Assembly (NCBI GenBank): GCA_951812715.1
Contig: OX638323.1
Span: 62,001 to 126,000, forward strand
Length of the DNA: 64,000 bases
Direction of reading: 5' to 3'
Source of the DNA: an uncultured Pseudohongiella sp.
Lineage (GTDB): Bacteria > Pseudomonadota > Gammaproteobacteria > Pseudomonadales > Pseudohongiellaceae
Within the stretch, counting starts at the first letter, position 1, and every line of letters starts with the position of its first letter. Shown in pieces: positions 8,767-19,297 of the stretch. Both the position numbers and the translations under genes were made by a program. The notes below the pieces were generated by a model. That model did not search any database and was not told the origin of the DNA. It was given only the letters and a program-made list of their open reading frames with translations.

Positions 8767-8792
8767 AATTCAATGTATTGCGCCATTGAATT
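8767..8792. promoter_or_regulatory. 9-bp perfect inverted repeat upstream of fleQ-like gene
   Basis: AATTCAATG (8767-8775) and CATTGAATT (8784-8792) are perfect complements separated by eight bases. Its position about 80-100 bases before the regulator start fits an operator for a dimeric repressor. Binding protein unknown. Confidence 0.5.
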
Positions 8793-8818
8793 TGGAGATA
8801 CATTCGTTTTTCGCGCGG

Positions 8819-8840
8819 AAGCTCTGACTAGTCAAAGCTT
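8819..8840. promoter_or_regulatory. 22-bp palindrome immediately before fleQ-like gene
   Basis: AAGCT-C-TGACT and AGTCA-A-AGCTT form a palindrome with one mismatched pair, centred on TGACTAGTCA. It lies just upstream of the candidate start codons, in the expected 5' untranslated or promoter region, so it could be an operator or an mRNA hairpin. Confidence 0.5.
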
Positions 8841-8869
8841 CTATGTCCCCGTTCCGGAGCCTTATGGTC

Positions 8870-10330
8870 ATGCCCGCCAGCAAACCTTTCATATTGCTGA
8901 TCAGTGACGACGAAACCGCCCGCCATGAGCTTGCCGTAAAACTCAACTTCCTTGGCGAGTCTTCCATCGTCGCCGATTCAGGCGACTGGCGGCAGTCCGT
9001 ACCGGATTCAGGCACGGTAGCGGTGGCGCTGCTTGGCCCCTGCCGCGGCGGCAATCGGCGCCAACTGCTGGCCGAACTCGAATCCGGCCTTTTGCAGGCC
9101 GCCATCGTTTTGCTTGAAGAGCGGGAGATTCCGGATTTCGCGGACGGCAGATTGCGGGCGCGCATGTTCGCCGAACCGGATGCGGCTTCGAATTTTCGTG
9201 ATTTGCTCGACGTATTGCACAAGGCTCGACTCTGTCATGAATATCTGGCCGGCATCGCGGATGCCGATACTTCCAGGGGTCTTGCGGCGGTGCAAGGCTT
9301 GATCGGCAACAGTTCCGCGATTCAGCACGTTCGGGAAATAGTCGGGCGCTTGGCGGACACTGAAGTCAATGTACTGATCACGGGCGAGTCCGGCACGGGC
9401 AAGGAGGTCGTGGCGCGCAACTTGCATCGAATTTCGGGGCGCGAGAGCAAACCTTTCGTTCCCGTCAATTGCGGCGCCATACCGGGTGAGTTGCTGGAAA
9501 GCGAGCTGTTCGGCCACGAGCGCGGCGCCTTTACTGGGGCAGTCGCCTCTACCATCGGCCGATTTGAACGCGCGCATGGGGGCACGCTTTTTCTCGATGA
9601 AATCGGCGACATGCCGATCAACATGCAGGTCAAGCTGCTGCGGGTGCTGGAAGAGGGCAGTTTCGAGAAAGTCGGAGGCACCCGCTCGATCAAGGCCGAT
9701 GTGCGGATTCTGACGGCAACCCACAAGAATCTCGAAGACATGATTGCCAGCGGTCAGTTTCGAGAAGATCTGTATTACCGCATCAACGTATTTCCCATTG
9801 AAATGCCGCCCCTGCGGGAACGGGTAGAGGACATTCCGGTATTGCTGAATGAATTGATCCGCAACCTGGAGGCCGCCGGCAAGGGCTCGGTGCGATTCAA
9901 TTCCGCCGCCATCACGGCCCTGTGCGGCTATGCCTGGCCGGGCAATGTGCGTGAACTGGCAAACCTGGTGGAACGCATGGCGATTCTGCATCCGCATGGT
10001 ATCGTTGGCGTCGAAAATTTACCGGAGAAAGCTCGTAAACCGGATTGCCAATCTGGCGTCGAGCAGGAACAAAAAGACCTCGCGGAAACGCCGGCCGCGC
10101 CGGAATCGTCGACCGCGATGCCGCCGATCCATGGCCTGGATCTGAAACAGTATCTAGCGAATCTGGAAAAGGGTTTTATCGAACGCGCGCTACAGGACAG
10201 CGGCGGCGTCGTCAAACAAGCGGCGGAGCGTCTGCAATTGCGCCGCACAACCCTAGTAGAAAAAATGCGCAGACATGGGTTAGGGTCGGTCGGCAAAGCC
10301 GACAAGAAGCGCAGCTTCTCGAGACCCTAA
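8870..10330 (+). CDS. fleQ: FleQ-like sigma54-dependent transcriptional activator
   Basis: Master regulator type of polar flagellar genes. The N-terminal ~110 residues are a receiver-like FleQ domain ([17 protein letters not shown]) without the usual strong phospho-acceptor context. The AAA+ module has Walker A GESGTGKE, the sigma54-contacting GAFTGA, Walker [10 protein letters not shown] and the arginine-finger region [17 protein letters not shown]. The C-terminus carries the FleQ-specific [20 protein letters not shown] and the HTH ending [19 protein letters not shown] at 8856-8859 could serve ATG 8864 or 8870; the frame is open from 8843. The last ~16 codons ([15 protein letters not shown]) are encoded by the first unit of the downstream repeat array, so the native tail was replaced or extended. 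A flagellar role is inferred from family and the neighbouring flgM. Confidence 0.85.
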   Translation: MPASKPFILLISDDETARHELAVKLNFLGESSIVADSGDWRQSVPDSGTVAVALLGPCRGGNRRQLLAELESGLLQAAIVLLEEREIPDFADGRLRARMFAEPDAASNFRDLLDVLHKARLCHEYLAGIADADTSRGLAAVQGLIGNSSAIQHVREIVGRLADTEVNVLITGESGTGKEVVARNLHRISGRESKPFVPVNCGAIPGELLESELFGHERGAFTGAVASTIGRFERAHGGTLFLDEIGDMPINMQVKLLRVLEEGSFEKVGGTRSIKADVRILTATHKNLEDMIASGQFREDLYYRINVFPIEMPPLRERVEDIPVLLNELIRNLEAAGKGSVRFNSAAITALCGYAWPGNVRELANLVERMAILHPHGIVGVENLPEKARKPDCQSGVEQEQKDLAETPAAPESSTAMPPIHGLDLKQYLANLEKGFIERALQDSGGVVKQAAERLQLRRTTLVEKMRRHGLGSVGKADKKRSFSRP

Positions 10331-11570
10331 CGGCTCGACATGGGCGAGGGCAAGCGATTACGAAGCGCAAGCTTCGTGCGTAGACCGAGCGCCACCGAGC
10401 TGTGCTCGGTGGCCGGGCCGTCGAGACAGGGGATTGGAGAAACCCGTGAAGTCGCGCCATGGATGGGTGAGGCCCGGTCGGCACAGCCGACAAAAAGCGT
10501 AGCTTTTTGAGGGCCGAACGACTTGCCACGGATGGCAAGGCTGGAGGTTGGCGAAGCCTCGCAGTTGCGCCAAGGATGGCATACACAAACAAGTCGAGGG
10601 CAAGTTGCCCGGTCGGCACAGCCGACGAAGCGTAGCTTCGAGGGCCGAACGACTTGCCAAGGGCGAGGCAAGCGTTTACGAAGCGCCAGCTTCGTGCGCA
10701 GCCCGAGCGACGCCGAGCTATGCTCGACGGCTGGACTGGCAAGGCTGGAGGTTAGCGAAGCCTCGCGGTTGCGCCATGGATGGGTGAGGCCCGGTCGGCG
10801 CAGCCGACGAAGCGTAGCTTTTTGAGGGCCGAACGACTTGCCACGGATGGCAAGGCTGGAGGTTGGCGAAGCCTCGCAGTTGCGCCAAGGATGGCCTGCA
10901 CAAACAAGTCGAGGGCAAGTTGCCCAATCGGCACAGCCGACAAAGCGTAGCTTCGAGGGCCGAACGACTTGCCAAGGGCGAGGCAAGCGTTTACGAAGCG
11001 CCAGCTTCGTGCGCAGCCCGAGCGACGCCGAGCTATGCTCGACGGCTGGACTGGCAAGGCTGGGGGTTAGCGAAGCCCCGCGGTTGCGCCAGGGATGGGT
11101 GAGGCCCGGTCGGCGCAGCCGACGAAGCGTAGCTTTTTGAGGGCCGAACGACTTGCCAAGGGCGAGGCAAGCGTTTGCGAAGCGCCAGCTTCGTGCGCAG
11201 CCCGAGCGACGCCGAGCTATGCTCGACGGCTGGACTGGCAAGGCTGGAGGTTGGCGAAGCCCCGCAGTTGCGCCAGGGATGGGTGAGGCCCGGTCGGCAC
11301 AGCCGACAAAAAGCGTAGCTTTTTGAGGGCCGAACGACTTGCCAAGGATGGCAAGGCTGGAGGTTGGCGAATCCCCGCAGTTGCGCCAGGGATGGGTGAG
11401 GCCCGGTCGGCGCAGCCGACGAAGCGTAGCTTTTCGAGGGCCGAACGACTTGCCAAGGGCGAGGCAAGCGTTTACGAAGCGCCAGCTTCGTGCGCAGCCC
11501 AAGCGACGCCGAGCTATGCTCGACGGCTGGACTGGCAAGGCTGGAGGTGGGCGAAGTCGACGATGTCCCG
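10287..11570. repeat. Mosaic array of hairpin-forming repeat modules
   Basis: About 1.28 kb built from three recurring modules. Module A, eight copies (first near 10287, then ~10471, 10600, 10793, 10926, 11107, 11290, 11404), reads GGTCGGCACAGCCGAC followed by AAGCGTAGCTT and GAGGGCCGAACGACTTGCCA; it contains hairpins GTCGGC-n3-GCCGAC and AAGC-GTA-GCTT. Module B contains CGAAGCGCCAGCTTCG and GCCGAGCTATGCTCGACGGC. Module C contains TGGCGAAGCCTCGCAGTTGCGCCA. The modules are shuffled rather than strictly periodic. Long ORFs on both strands here are by-products of the repeats. It fills the space between fleQ and purN and ends about 35 bases before the purN stop. Confidence 0.9.
10501..11130. repeat. 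315-bp direct tandem duplication inside the array
   Basis: Sequence from 10501 (AGCTTTTTGAGGGCCGAACG) recurs almost unchanged from 10816, giving two 315-base units with scattered single-base differences; a shortened third unit begins at about 11131. Confidence 0.85.
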
Positions 11571-11605
11571 CCAGGACGGCATGCACCTGGTTAGCCAGAT
11601 CTCAT

Positions 11606-12265
11606 TCAAGCGCCGGTCGGGGCGGGTGTTTCGATGCCAGCCGAAGGCAATTTCCTGCCGTCAAGGTATACGCCGCCGTCGCCGAGCTGCAACCGCCCCG
11701 TGGCGAACCAGCCCGCCACCCGTGGATATAGAGCGTGTTCGAGGCGGTGTACTCGCCGCGCCAGGCTTGCTTCAGTGTCGTCTTCCCGCACTCGGATACG
11801 GCTGCGGGCGATAACAGGCCCCCCATCTAGTTCCTCGTTAACGAAATGGATAGACACGCCATGTTCCTTGTCCCCGGCCGCGAGCACGCGCTGGTGGGTA
11901 TGCATGCCACGGTGCTTTGGCAGCAGGGAAGGATGGATATTGAGAATTCGTTCGGCGTGCTCGCGCACGAACGCCTCGCCGAGAATGCGCATGAATCCCG
12001 CCAACGCGATGAGTTCGGGCGCGAAGCCGTCGATTGCCTCGAGCAATGCGCCATCGAAGGTTTCTCGATCGGGGAAGTTTCCGTGTTCGACAATCGCTGT
12101 CGGGATTCCGGCCCGCGCCGCGCGTTGCAGGCCGAAGGCCGAGGGATTGTTGCAAACAACTCCTGCCACGCGATAGCCGTGGACGCCGGACTGGTCGATA
12201 AGGGCTTGCAAGTTGGAGCCGTTGCCCGAAATGAGCACGACGAGGTTACAGGAGTCCGCGGTCAT
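11606..12265 (-). CDS. purN: Phosphoribosylglycinamide formyltransferase
   Basis: Transfers the formyl group of 10-formyl-THF to GAR in step 3 of purine synthesis. Visible family signatures are VVLISGNGSNLQALI at the N-terminus, LAGFMRIL, and the active-site stretch NIHPSLLPKHRGMHTHQR with the catalytic Asn-His pair, then HFVNEELDGGPVI with the catalytic Asp. At 219 residues it is of normal length. It follows purM by 14 bases on the same strand, the usual purMN operon. The 3' end comes close to the repeat array; the last residues (ETPAPTGA) are outside the conserved fold. Confidence 0.95.
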   Translation of the reverse strand: MTADSCNLVVLISGNGSNLQALIDQSGVHGYRVAGVVCNNPSAFGLQRAARAGIPTAIVEHGNFPDRETFDGALLEAIDGFAPELIALAGFMRILGEAFVREHAERILNIHPSLLPKHRGMHTHQRVLAAGDKEHGVSIHFVNEELDGGPVIARSRIRVREDDTEASLARRVHRLEHALYPRVAGWFATGRLQLGDGGVYLDGRKLPSAGIETPAPTGA

Positions 12266-12279
12266 GATTCTCGCGCCGG

Positions 12280-13335
12280 TCAGACGAATTCAACGGCGGG
12301 TTCATGTCCACTGCCGGCACGCACCTCGCCAATTGGCGAGACTTCTTCGCCCGCATCCCGCAACAGCTCCAGCGCCGGCCCCAGGTCTTCGGCGGCGACG
12401 CAAACAATCATGCCGATGCCGCAATTGAAGGTGCGGAACATTTCCTCAACGGAAACATTGCCGGATTGCCGCAGCCAATCGAAAACGGCCGGTCGGCGCC
12501 AGCTTGTGGTATCGACCCGGGCGATCAACCCCGCCGGCAACATGCGCGGCAGGTTTTCGATAATGCCGCCGCCGGTAATATGCGCCAGTCCGTGAACGGA
12601 GAATTTCGCTGTCAGCGCGGCGATTGCCCGCACATAGATGCGGGTCGGTTCGAGCAAGACCTCTCCCAGGCCGCGGCCGGTGAAAGCCTGTCCGAGATTC
12701 GCGCCGGAGATTTCGATTATTTTCCGGATCAGGGAGTATCCATTGGCATGCGGTCCCGAAGAAGCCAGACCGATCAGCCGGTCGCCGGCCGCTACCCGGT
12801 CCGGGCCAATAATGCCGTCCTTCTCGACCACGCCGACGGCGAAACCGGCCAGATCGTAATCTCCGGCGCCATACATGCCGGGCATTTCGGCGGTCTCGCC
12901 GCCAATCAGGGCGCAGCCCGCCTGCCGGCAGCCTTCGCCGATGCCGCTGATGACGCTTGCGGCGACATCAAGGTCGAGCGCGCCGGAGGCATAGTAGTCG
13001 AGGAAGAACAGTGGCTCCGCGCCGCAGACAATCAGATCGTTCACGCACATGGCGACGAGGTCGATGCCGACGCTATCGTGGCGGCCGAGTTCTACCGCCA
13101 GTTTCAACTTCGTCCCCACACCGTCCGTCGCCGAAACGAGCACGGGGCGTTCGTAGCCGGCGGGAAGTTCGCACAGACCGCCGAAACCACCGATATCCGA
13201 CAGCACTTCCGGCCGCATCGTGGAACGGGTAATCGCGCCGATTTGCCGCACCAGGGCATTGCCCCGGTCGATATCGACCCCGGCATCGCGATAGCTCAGG
13301 GTTTCGCCGCGCGCGGGCGGCTGGTTCTGTTTCAT
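12280..13335 (-). CDS. purM: Phosphoribosylformylglycinamidine cyclo-ligase (AIR synthetase)
   Basis: Closes the imidazole ring of AIR in purine synthesis, using ATP. Signatures include [17 protein letters not shown], the nucleotide-binding [50 protein letters not shown] and [13 protein letters not shown]. The 351 residues match the family length. It leads the purMN operon and is divergent from the DUF2066 gene with about 60 bases between the two starts, an arrangement seen in many gammaproteobacteria. Confidence 0.96.
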   Translation of the reverse strand: MKQNQPPARGETLSYRDAGVDIDRGNALVRQIGAITRSTMRPEVLSDIGGFGGLCELPAGYERPVLVSATDGVGTKLKLAVELGRHDSVGIDLVAMCVNDLIVCGAEPLFFLDYYASGALDLDVAASVISGIGEGCRQAGCALIGGETAEMPGMYGAGDYDLAGFAVGVVEKDGIIGPDRVAAGDRLIGLASSGPHANGYSLIRKIIEISGANLGQAFTGRGLGEVLLEPTRIYVRAIAALTAKFSVHGLAHITGGGIIENLPRMLPAGLIARVDTTSWRRPAVFDWLRQSGNVSVEEMFRTFNCGIGMIVCVAAEDLGPALELLRDAGEEVSPIGEVRAGSGHEPAVEFV

Positions 13336-13393
13336 GGCAGGGGCCGGCTGAGTCGTGGCCGCTATGTTAGCGGAATTGCAGTATCATTTCCGC

Positions 13394-14482
13394 ATGGCCA
13401 CAAGTTCGGTAAAGCAATTGTTGCGAACCCTCGGCATGGTTTCACTGCTGGGTTTTCTGCCGCTGGCGCCCATGTCCCATGGGCTCCCGGTAATCGGCCT
13501 TTACCAGCAGCGCGTGGCGGTCGAAAACGAAAGTATGGCGGAGCGCAATCGCGCCTATCAGGCCGCCTTCCAGCGGATGATCATCAAGGTTACCGGCGAT
13601 GAACGCTGGCTGGACCGCGCGCGTATCCGCTCCGCCGCCGCGAATGCCGGCGATTATGTGCAGGCCTTTGCCTATGCTACCGACGAAGCGACGGGGTTGA
13701 TCGCCGGTCAGCGCTTCATAGAAGTACAATTTTCCGCGCCTTTGATCAATCAGTTGCTTACCGCGGAGGATATTCCCGTCTGGGGCAGCAACAGACCCAG
13801 CGTGCTGGTCTGGATGGTATTGCAGGACGCCACCGGCCAGCGCAGTCTGCTCAATCAGGAAACCGGACCCGAAATCATCGAATACATGCGCCGCTTCGGC
13901 GAAGAACGCGGTCTGCCGGTAATTTTTCCGCTGCTCGACATCGAGGATCGCCGCAATCTGCCCCCCGACGCGATCTGGGCCCAGGATGAACTTGCCATCA
14001 AGGCAGCCAGCGACCGCTACGATGCCGACAGCATTCTTGCCGGTCGTCTGCTGTTTACCGCCACGGGCGAACTGGTAGGTTTGTGGCAATTCTTGTTCAT
14101 GGATGAAGCGCAAATATTCGACGGCTTCGATTCCGAGCTGGAATCGTATCTCGAACAGCCGCTGTCACGCATAACCGCGCAGCTTTCAGGCTATTTCGCG
14201 CTGACGCCGGACGAGCAAGGCGATCGATCGATCCGGCTGCAGGTCGATGGCATTCGCAATTTTTCCGATTATTCGGCGCTGGTCGAATACGTGAACGGGA
14301 TTGGTCTGGTACAAACCGCCAATATTGTCACGGTCGATGGCGAGCGGCTCGAATTGCTGCTCGATTTACGGGGCAGCGCGGACCAGTTGCTCAACCGGAT
14401 TGCGCTGGACCGGGATCTGCTGCTGGTGGACAGCGACGAAAGCTTTGGCTCACCCGTGCTGCATTACCGCTGGATGCGCTAG
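13394..14482 (+). CDS. DUF2066 family exported protein
   Basis: Function unknown; the family is conserved in gammaproteobacteria between purM and hda. The ATG at 13394 gives a basic lead and hydrophobic segment (LLRTLGMVSLLGFLPLAP) consistent with a signal peptide; the frame is open from 13355 but that extension would bury the signal. The mature part begins LYQQRVAVENESMAERNRAYQ and includes DERWLDRARI and YDADSILAGRLLF, typical of DUF2066. It ends two bases before hda, so the two genes are probably co-transcribed. Confidence 0.85.
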   Translation: MATSSVKQLLRTLGMVSLLGFLPLAPMSHGLPVIGLYQQRVAVENESMAERNRAYQAAFQRMIIKVTGDERWLDRARIRSAAANAGDYVQAFAYATDEATGLIAGQRFIEVQFSAPLINQLLTAEDIPVWGSNRPSVLVWMVLQDATGQRSLLNQETGPEIIEYMRRFGEERGLPVIFPLLDIEDRRNLPPDAIWAQDELAIKAASDRYDADSILAGRLLFTATGELVGLWQFLFMDEAQIFDGFDSELESYLEQPLSRITAQLSGYFALTPDEQGDRSIRLQVDGIRNFSDYSALVEYVNGIGLVQTANIVTVDGERLELLLDLRGSADQLLNRIALDRDLLLVDSDESFGSPVLHYRWMR

Positions 14483-14484
14483 CC

Positions 14485-15180
14485 ATGTCCGGCAAGCACG
14501 AGGATCAGTTGCCGCTGGCGGTGGGCCTGGAAGACGAGGCAACTTTTCAGAACTTCGTCTGCTCGCTGGAAAACTTGCAACTGGTAACCTGGCTGCAAGA
14601 TCCGGGAAGGCTGGACTCACCGGTGCTCATTTGGGGTCCTCCGGCCTGTGGCCGCACGCATCTGTTGCAAGCCTGCTGTCACCTGACCGGAGATCGCGGC
14701 GCCATCTTCCTGCCGCTGCGCTACAAGGACCAGTTGCAGCCCGAAATTCTGGAAGGCGTCAGCGGCTTGTCATTAATTTGCATCGACGATCTGCAATTCG
14801 CGGCGGGCGACCGGGATTGGGAACTGGCTCTGGTGCGCCTGATCAATGCGGTGAATTCGACGGACTCCCATTTGGTGCTGGCGGCGTCCGCGAAAGCGGC
14901 CGACATACTCTGGGAACTGGCGGACCTGCGCTCCCGCTTGCAGCAGGCATTGGTGTTTCGCCTCCATCCCCTGGGCGATGAAGGCATTATGGAAGCTTTC
15001 GAATTGCGAGCCCGCAATCGCGGCCTCAATCTTGCCGCTGGCGTCACTGATTTCATATATTTCCGCGCCGAACGGCGACTCGATGTCCTGATGGATATTA
15101 TCGATCAGCTTGACCAAAGCTCTATCCAGCGCCAACACCGCATCACCATCCCCCTGGTCAAGGGAATTCTAAACTGGTAG
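14485..15180 (+). CDS. hda: DnaA regulatory inactivator Hda
   Basis: Hda binds the DNA-loaded beta clamp and promotes hydrolysis of DnaA-ATP to limit re-initiation. The N-terminal QLPLAVGLEDEATFQNF contains the clamp-binding QLPL motif. The AAA+ P-loop is the Hda variant GPPACGRTHLL, followed by ICIDDLQFAAGD. The C-terminus RAERRLDVLMDIIDQLDQSS matches the sensor/lid region. At 231 residues it lacks the DnaA DNA-binding domain IV, as expected for Hda. It directly follows the DUF2066 gene. Confidence 0.92.
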   Translation: MSGKHEDQLPLAVGLEDEATFQNFVCSLENLQLVTWLQDPGRLDSPVLIWGPPACGRTHLLQACCHLTGDRGAIFLPLRYKDQLQPEILEGVSGLSLICIDDLQFAAGDRDWELALVRLINAVNSTDSHLVLAASAKAADILWELADLRSRLQQALVFRLHPLGDEGIMEAFELRARNRGLNLAAGVTDFIYFRAERRLDVLMDIIDQLDQSSIQRQHRITIPLVKGILNW

Positions 15181-16525
<1,345 letters not shown>

Positions 16526-16540
16526 TGCATTCTCCGCCGA

Positions 16541-17464
16541 TCAGCGGCCGGAACGGATTTTGCCCGGATGCTGGTGGTAATAAGCGATGTTGCTGCCGGT
16601 CAGCGCCACCATCCAGCCGAAGTATACAAAATACATGACGGCGATGACGGTGGCGAAGGCCAGATAAATCGAATCTCTCGCGGATGACACCAACACGCCC
16701 TGAAACACAGATCCCATCAGTTTCCAGACCAGCGCGGTGACAATGCCCCCCACCAGCGCCGACATGAAGCGAACTCTGGCGGCCGGGATCAGCGTGTACA
16801 TGAGGGCAAATCCCAACGACATCAATGCCAGCGGCAGCAAGAAAGACAGCGCGGCGGGAATCTGGCTGCCCAGGATGAGTTCCAGCCAGCGGCGCGGCGC
16901 GGGAGCGTTGACCGCGGTGCTGATGCTGATCGACAGCAAAAGCAGCAGGGGGCTCAGCAGCACCGTGCACAAATAACCCATTAGCCGTCCCGGCCGCAGA
17001 CCCGCGTTTTCAACACACCAGATGTAATTGAAACAGCCTTCGATCTTGCGCAGCATGTCCACTACCAGGTACAGCAGAAAAATCAGGCTGGTGGCGCCGA
17101 TATATTCCACTTGCAGATTATCGATATAGTCGATGATGCCGTCGGTGATTTCGGCGCCGCGCGCTCCAAGCGGCTGCATTACCGCCAGCAGGGCAGGGCG
17201 CAGATCGTTATGCACGCCAAACTCCTGCAAGATTGCGAAGACGAGGGTGAGCGCTGGGAAAAAACCGACAAAGGTAATGAAAACCAGTCCCATGGCGCGC
17301 AACGAAATCTGGCCGCTGGCCAGATCCCGCATGACGGCCGCGGCGATTTGGAGGCTTCGCAGCGCCGATCGGAAAAACCAGGGACAGGAGTCGACCTCCG
17401 TTTGCCACAGCCAGTTGCGCAAGGCATCGGCCAAGGCGCGGGGAATTGCTGCAAGTCGCGACAT
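16541..17464 (-). CDS. YihY/BrkB family inner membrane protein
   Basis: A 307-residue membrane protein with six hydrophobic segments and the family markers ALRSLQIAAAVMRDLASGQ, MGLVFITFVGFFPAL, VVDMLRKIEGCFNYIWCVE and GWMVALTGSNIAYYHQHP. The family was once mislabelled RNase BN; its transport or other role is still unknown. It precedes arsC by 15 bases on the same strand. Confidence 0.9.
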   Translation of the reverse strand: MSRLAAIPRALADALRNWLWQTEVDSCPWFFRSALRSLQIAAAVMRDLASGQISLRAMGLVFITFVGFFPALTLVFAILQEFGVHNDLRPALLAVMQPLGARGAEITDGIIDYIDNLQVEYIGATSLIFLLYLVVDMLRKIEGCFNYIWCVENAGLRPGRLMGYLCTVLLSPLLLLLSISISTAVNAPAPRRWLELILGSQIPAALSFLLPLALMSLGFALMYTLIPAARVRFMSALVGGIVTALVWKLMGSVFQGVLVSSARDSIYLAFATVIAVMYFVYFGWMVALTGSNIAYYHQHPGKIRSGR

Positions 17465-17478
17465 GCTGGCGGCCCCGG

Positions 17479-19218
17479 TCAGGAATCGGACAGCATGTCC
17501 GCGATCGCCGGTATCGCCTTGGCTAAAGCTATCCGTGATTTTTCCCTGCCGCGGCGGCTGCTGTATTCCACTTCGCCATCCGCCAGCGTACGCGGCGAAA
17601 CGACCAGCCGGTGCGGAATCCCGATCAGTTCGGATTCGGCGAGTTTCACCCCCGGGCTGGTCTTGCGGTCACGGTCGTCGAGCAGTACTTCGATGCCGGC
17701 GGCCAGGGCCTGGCGGTACAGCGCCTCGGCCTGATTACGCACCTGCCCGGATTTGTGCGCGTCCAGCTCGACAATAATGAGATGGAAGGGCGCGACGCTG
17801 TCCGGCCAGATAATGCCGCGCTGATCGTGATATTGCTCGATACAGGCGGCTGCCAGCCGGGTAACGCCAATGCCGTAACAGCCCATATACATAACTGCCG
17901 CCTTGCCCTGTTCATTCAGCACCGTGGCTTTCAGCGCTTCGCTGTACTTGGCGCCCAACTGGAAAATATGACCCACTTCTATGCCTCGCCGAACGGTCAG
18001 CGTCCCGTTGCCGTCGGGACTGAGATCGCCTTCCCGCACCCGGCGGATATCGGCGATCTCATGGTAAGCGCAATCCCGGTTCCAGTTGGCGTTTAGCAGA
18101 TGCCGGCCGGCCTGGTTGGCGCCGCAGATAAAGTTCTTCATCCCACTGACGCTATGATCGGCGATGATTCGTATGCCGAGCGAGGGCAGCGGACCGAGGC
18201 AGCCGGGGGGACAGTCGAGCCGTTCGCGGATCAGATCGTCATCGGCAAAACGCAGGGGCGAGCCGACCCCTTCGATCTGCCGCGCGAGAGTTTCGTTCAG
18301 ATTCTGGTCGCCGCGCAGCAACAGGGCAACCAGGTCATCGCCAGGGGCGCCGTTTTCGTCCGCCGCATGCACGATCAAGGTCTTTACGAGACGCTTTGGC
18401 TCTACCTCAAGCAACTGGCAGACTTCGTCGATGGTTGCCGCGGCGCCGGTCTCGGTTGCAATGCAATCCCCGGGTTGCTCTTCCGCTTCCGGGTCAGGCA
18501 GCCGGCCGGTGGCCAATTCGATGTTGGCGGCGTAATCACCGCCGCTGGAAAAGACAATTTCGTCTTCGCCGGAATCCGCCGGCACATGGAACTCGTGAGA
18601 AGTGCTGCCGCCGATATTGCCCGAATCCGCGGTCACCGCGCGGAATTCCAGCTTTAACCGGCGCAGGATCGCTACATAGGCCTGGTGCATGTCGCGGTAG
18701 GTTTCCTCGAGCGAGGCGAGGTCGGCATGGAAGGAGTAGGCGTCCTTCATGATGAATTCCCGAGCGCGCATGACGCCGAAGCGGGGACGCCGCTCGTCGC
18801 GGAATTTGGTCTGGATCTGATACAGCACCAACGGTAACTGACGATAGCTGTGGCATTGGTTGCGAATAATGTCGGTGACGACTTCCTCATGGGTTGGACC
18901 GAGGCAGAATTCGCGCTCGTGGCGATCCCGGAAACGCGCGAGTTCCGGCCCCATGCCTTGCCAGCGTCCCGATTCCCGCCAGAGTTCGGCCGGCTGCACC
19001 ATCGGCATCAGTATCTCGAGCGCGCCGATGCGGTCCATTTCTTCCCGGACGATATTTTCAATCTTGCGAACGACGCGCATGCCGAGCGGCAGGAAGCTGT
19101 AAATCCCACTGGCCAGCTTGTGGATCATGCCCGCCCGCAACATCAACTGGTGGCTGACGATCTCCGCATCGGCGGGGGTTTCCTTCGCGGTAGCGAGCAG
19201 GAATTGACTGGTTTTCAT
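17479..19218 (-). CDS. proS: Prolyl-tRNA synthetase
   Basis: Charges tRNA-Pro with proline. This is the bacterial type with an editing insertion: class II motif 1 RMVQPAELWRESGRW region (LMPMVQPAELWRESG), motif 2 region FRDERRPRFGVMRAREFIMKD with CLGPTHEEVVTDI just before, the INS editing domain at about residues 230-380 (EPKRLVKTLIVHA, GLVALLLRGD-like DLVALLLRGDQNLNETLA), motif 3 MGCYGIGVTRLAAACIEQ, and the anticodon-binding tail EALYRQALAAGIEVLLDDR. Length 579 is close to the usual ~570. It precedes yihY on the same strand by 14 bases. Confidence 0.96.
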   Translation of the reverse strand: MKTSQFLLATAKETPADAEIVSHQLMLRAGMIHKLASGIYSFLPLGMRVVRKIENIVREEMDRIGALEILMPMVQPAELWRESGRWQGMGPELARFRDRHEREFCLGPTHEEVVTDIIRNQCHSYRQLPLVLYQIQTKFRDERRPRFGVMRAREFIMKDAYSFHADLASLEETYRDMHQAYVAILRRLKLEFRAVTADSGNIGGSTSHEFHVPADSGEDEIVFSSGGDYAANIELATGRLPDPEAEEQPGDCIATETGAAATIDEVCQLLEVEPKRLVKTLIVHAADENGAPGDDLVALLLRGDQNLNETLARQIEGVGSPLRFADDDLIRERLDCPPGCLGPLPSLGIRIIADHSVSGMKNFICGANQAGRHLLNANWNRDCAYHEIADIRRVREGDLSPDGNGTLTVRRGIEVGHIFQLGAKYSEALKATVLNEQGKAAVMYMGCYGIGVTRLAAACIEQYHDQRGIIWPDSVAPFHLIIVELDAHKSGQVRNQAEALYRQALAAGIEVLLDDRDRKTSPGVKLAESELIGIPHRLVVSPRTLADGEVEYSSRRGREKSRIALAKAIPAIADMLSDS

Positions 19219-19297
19219 GGCGCTGGTTCCGCGACAGGCCGGCTTGGCAACGCCGCGCTGGACATTGCGCGCAAACCGGGAGAATACTGCGAAAGGG

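Noticed and set aside
8299..8907. 202-codon plus-strand ORF
   Set aside because: Antisense to flgM and then across the fleQ leader palindromes; composition changes abruptly and no family is seen.
10287..11570. CRISPR array
   Set aside because: Modules are of several kinds, adjacent, unevenly spaced and shuffled; there are no uniform unique spacers and no cas genes.
10327..11586. Long antisense open frame of about 419 codons across the repeat array
   Set aside because: Its sequence is itself a set of near-identical repeats from the DNA modules, frames are open on both strands, and no protein family or ribosome site is seen.
12304..13602. 432-codon plus-strand ORF
   Set aside because: Complement of purM, a certain gene, and without recognisable content.
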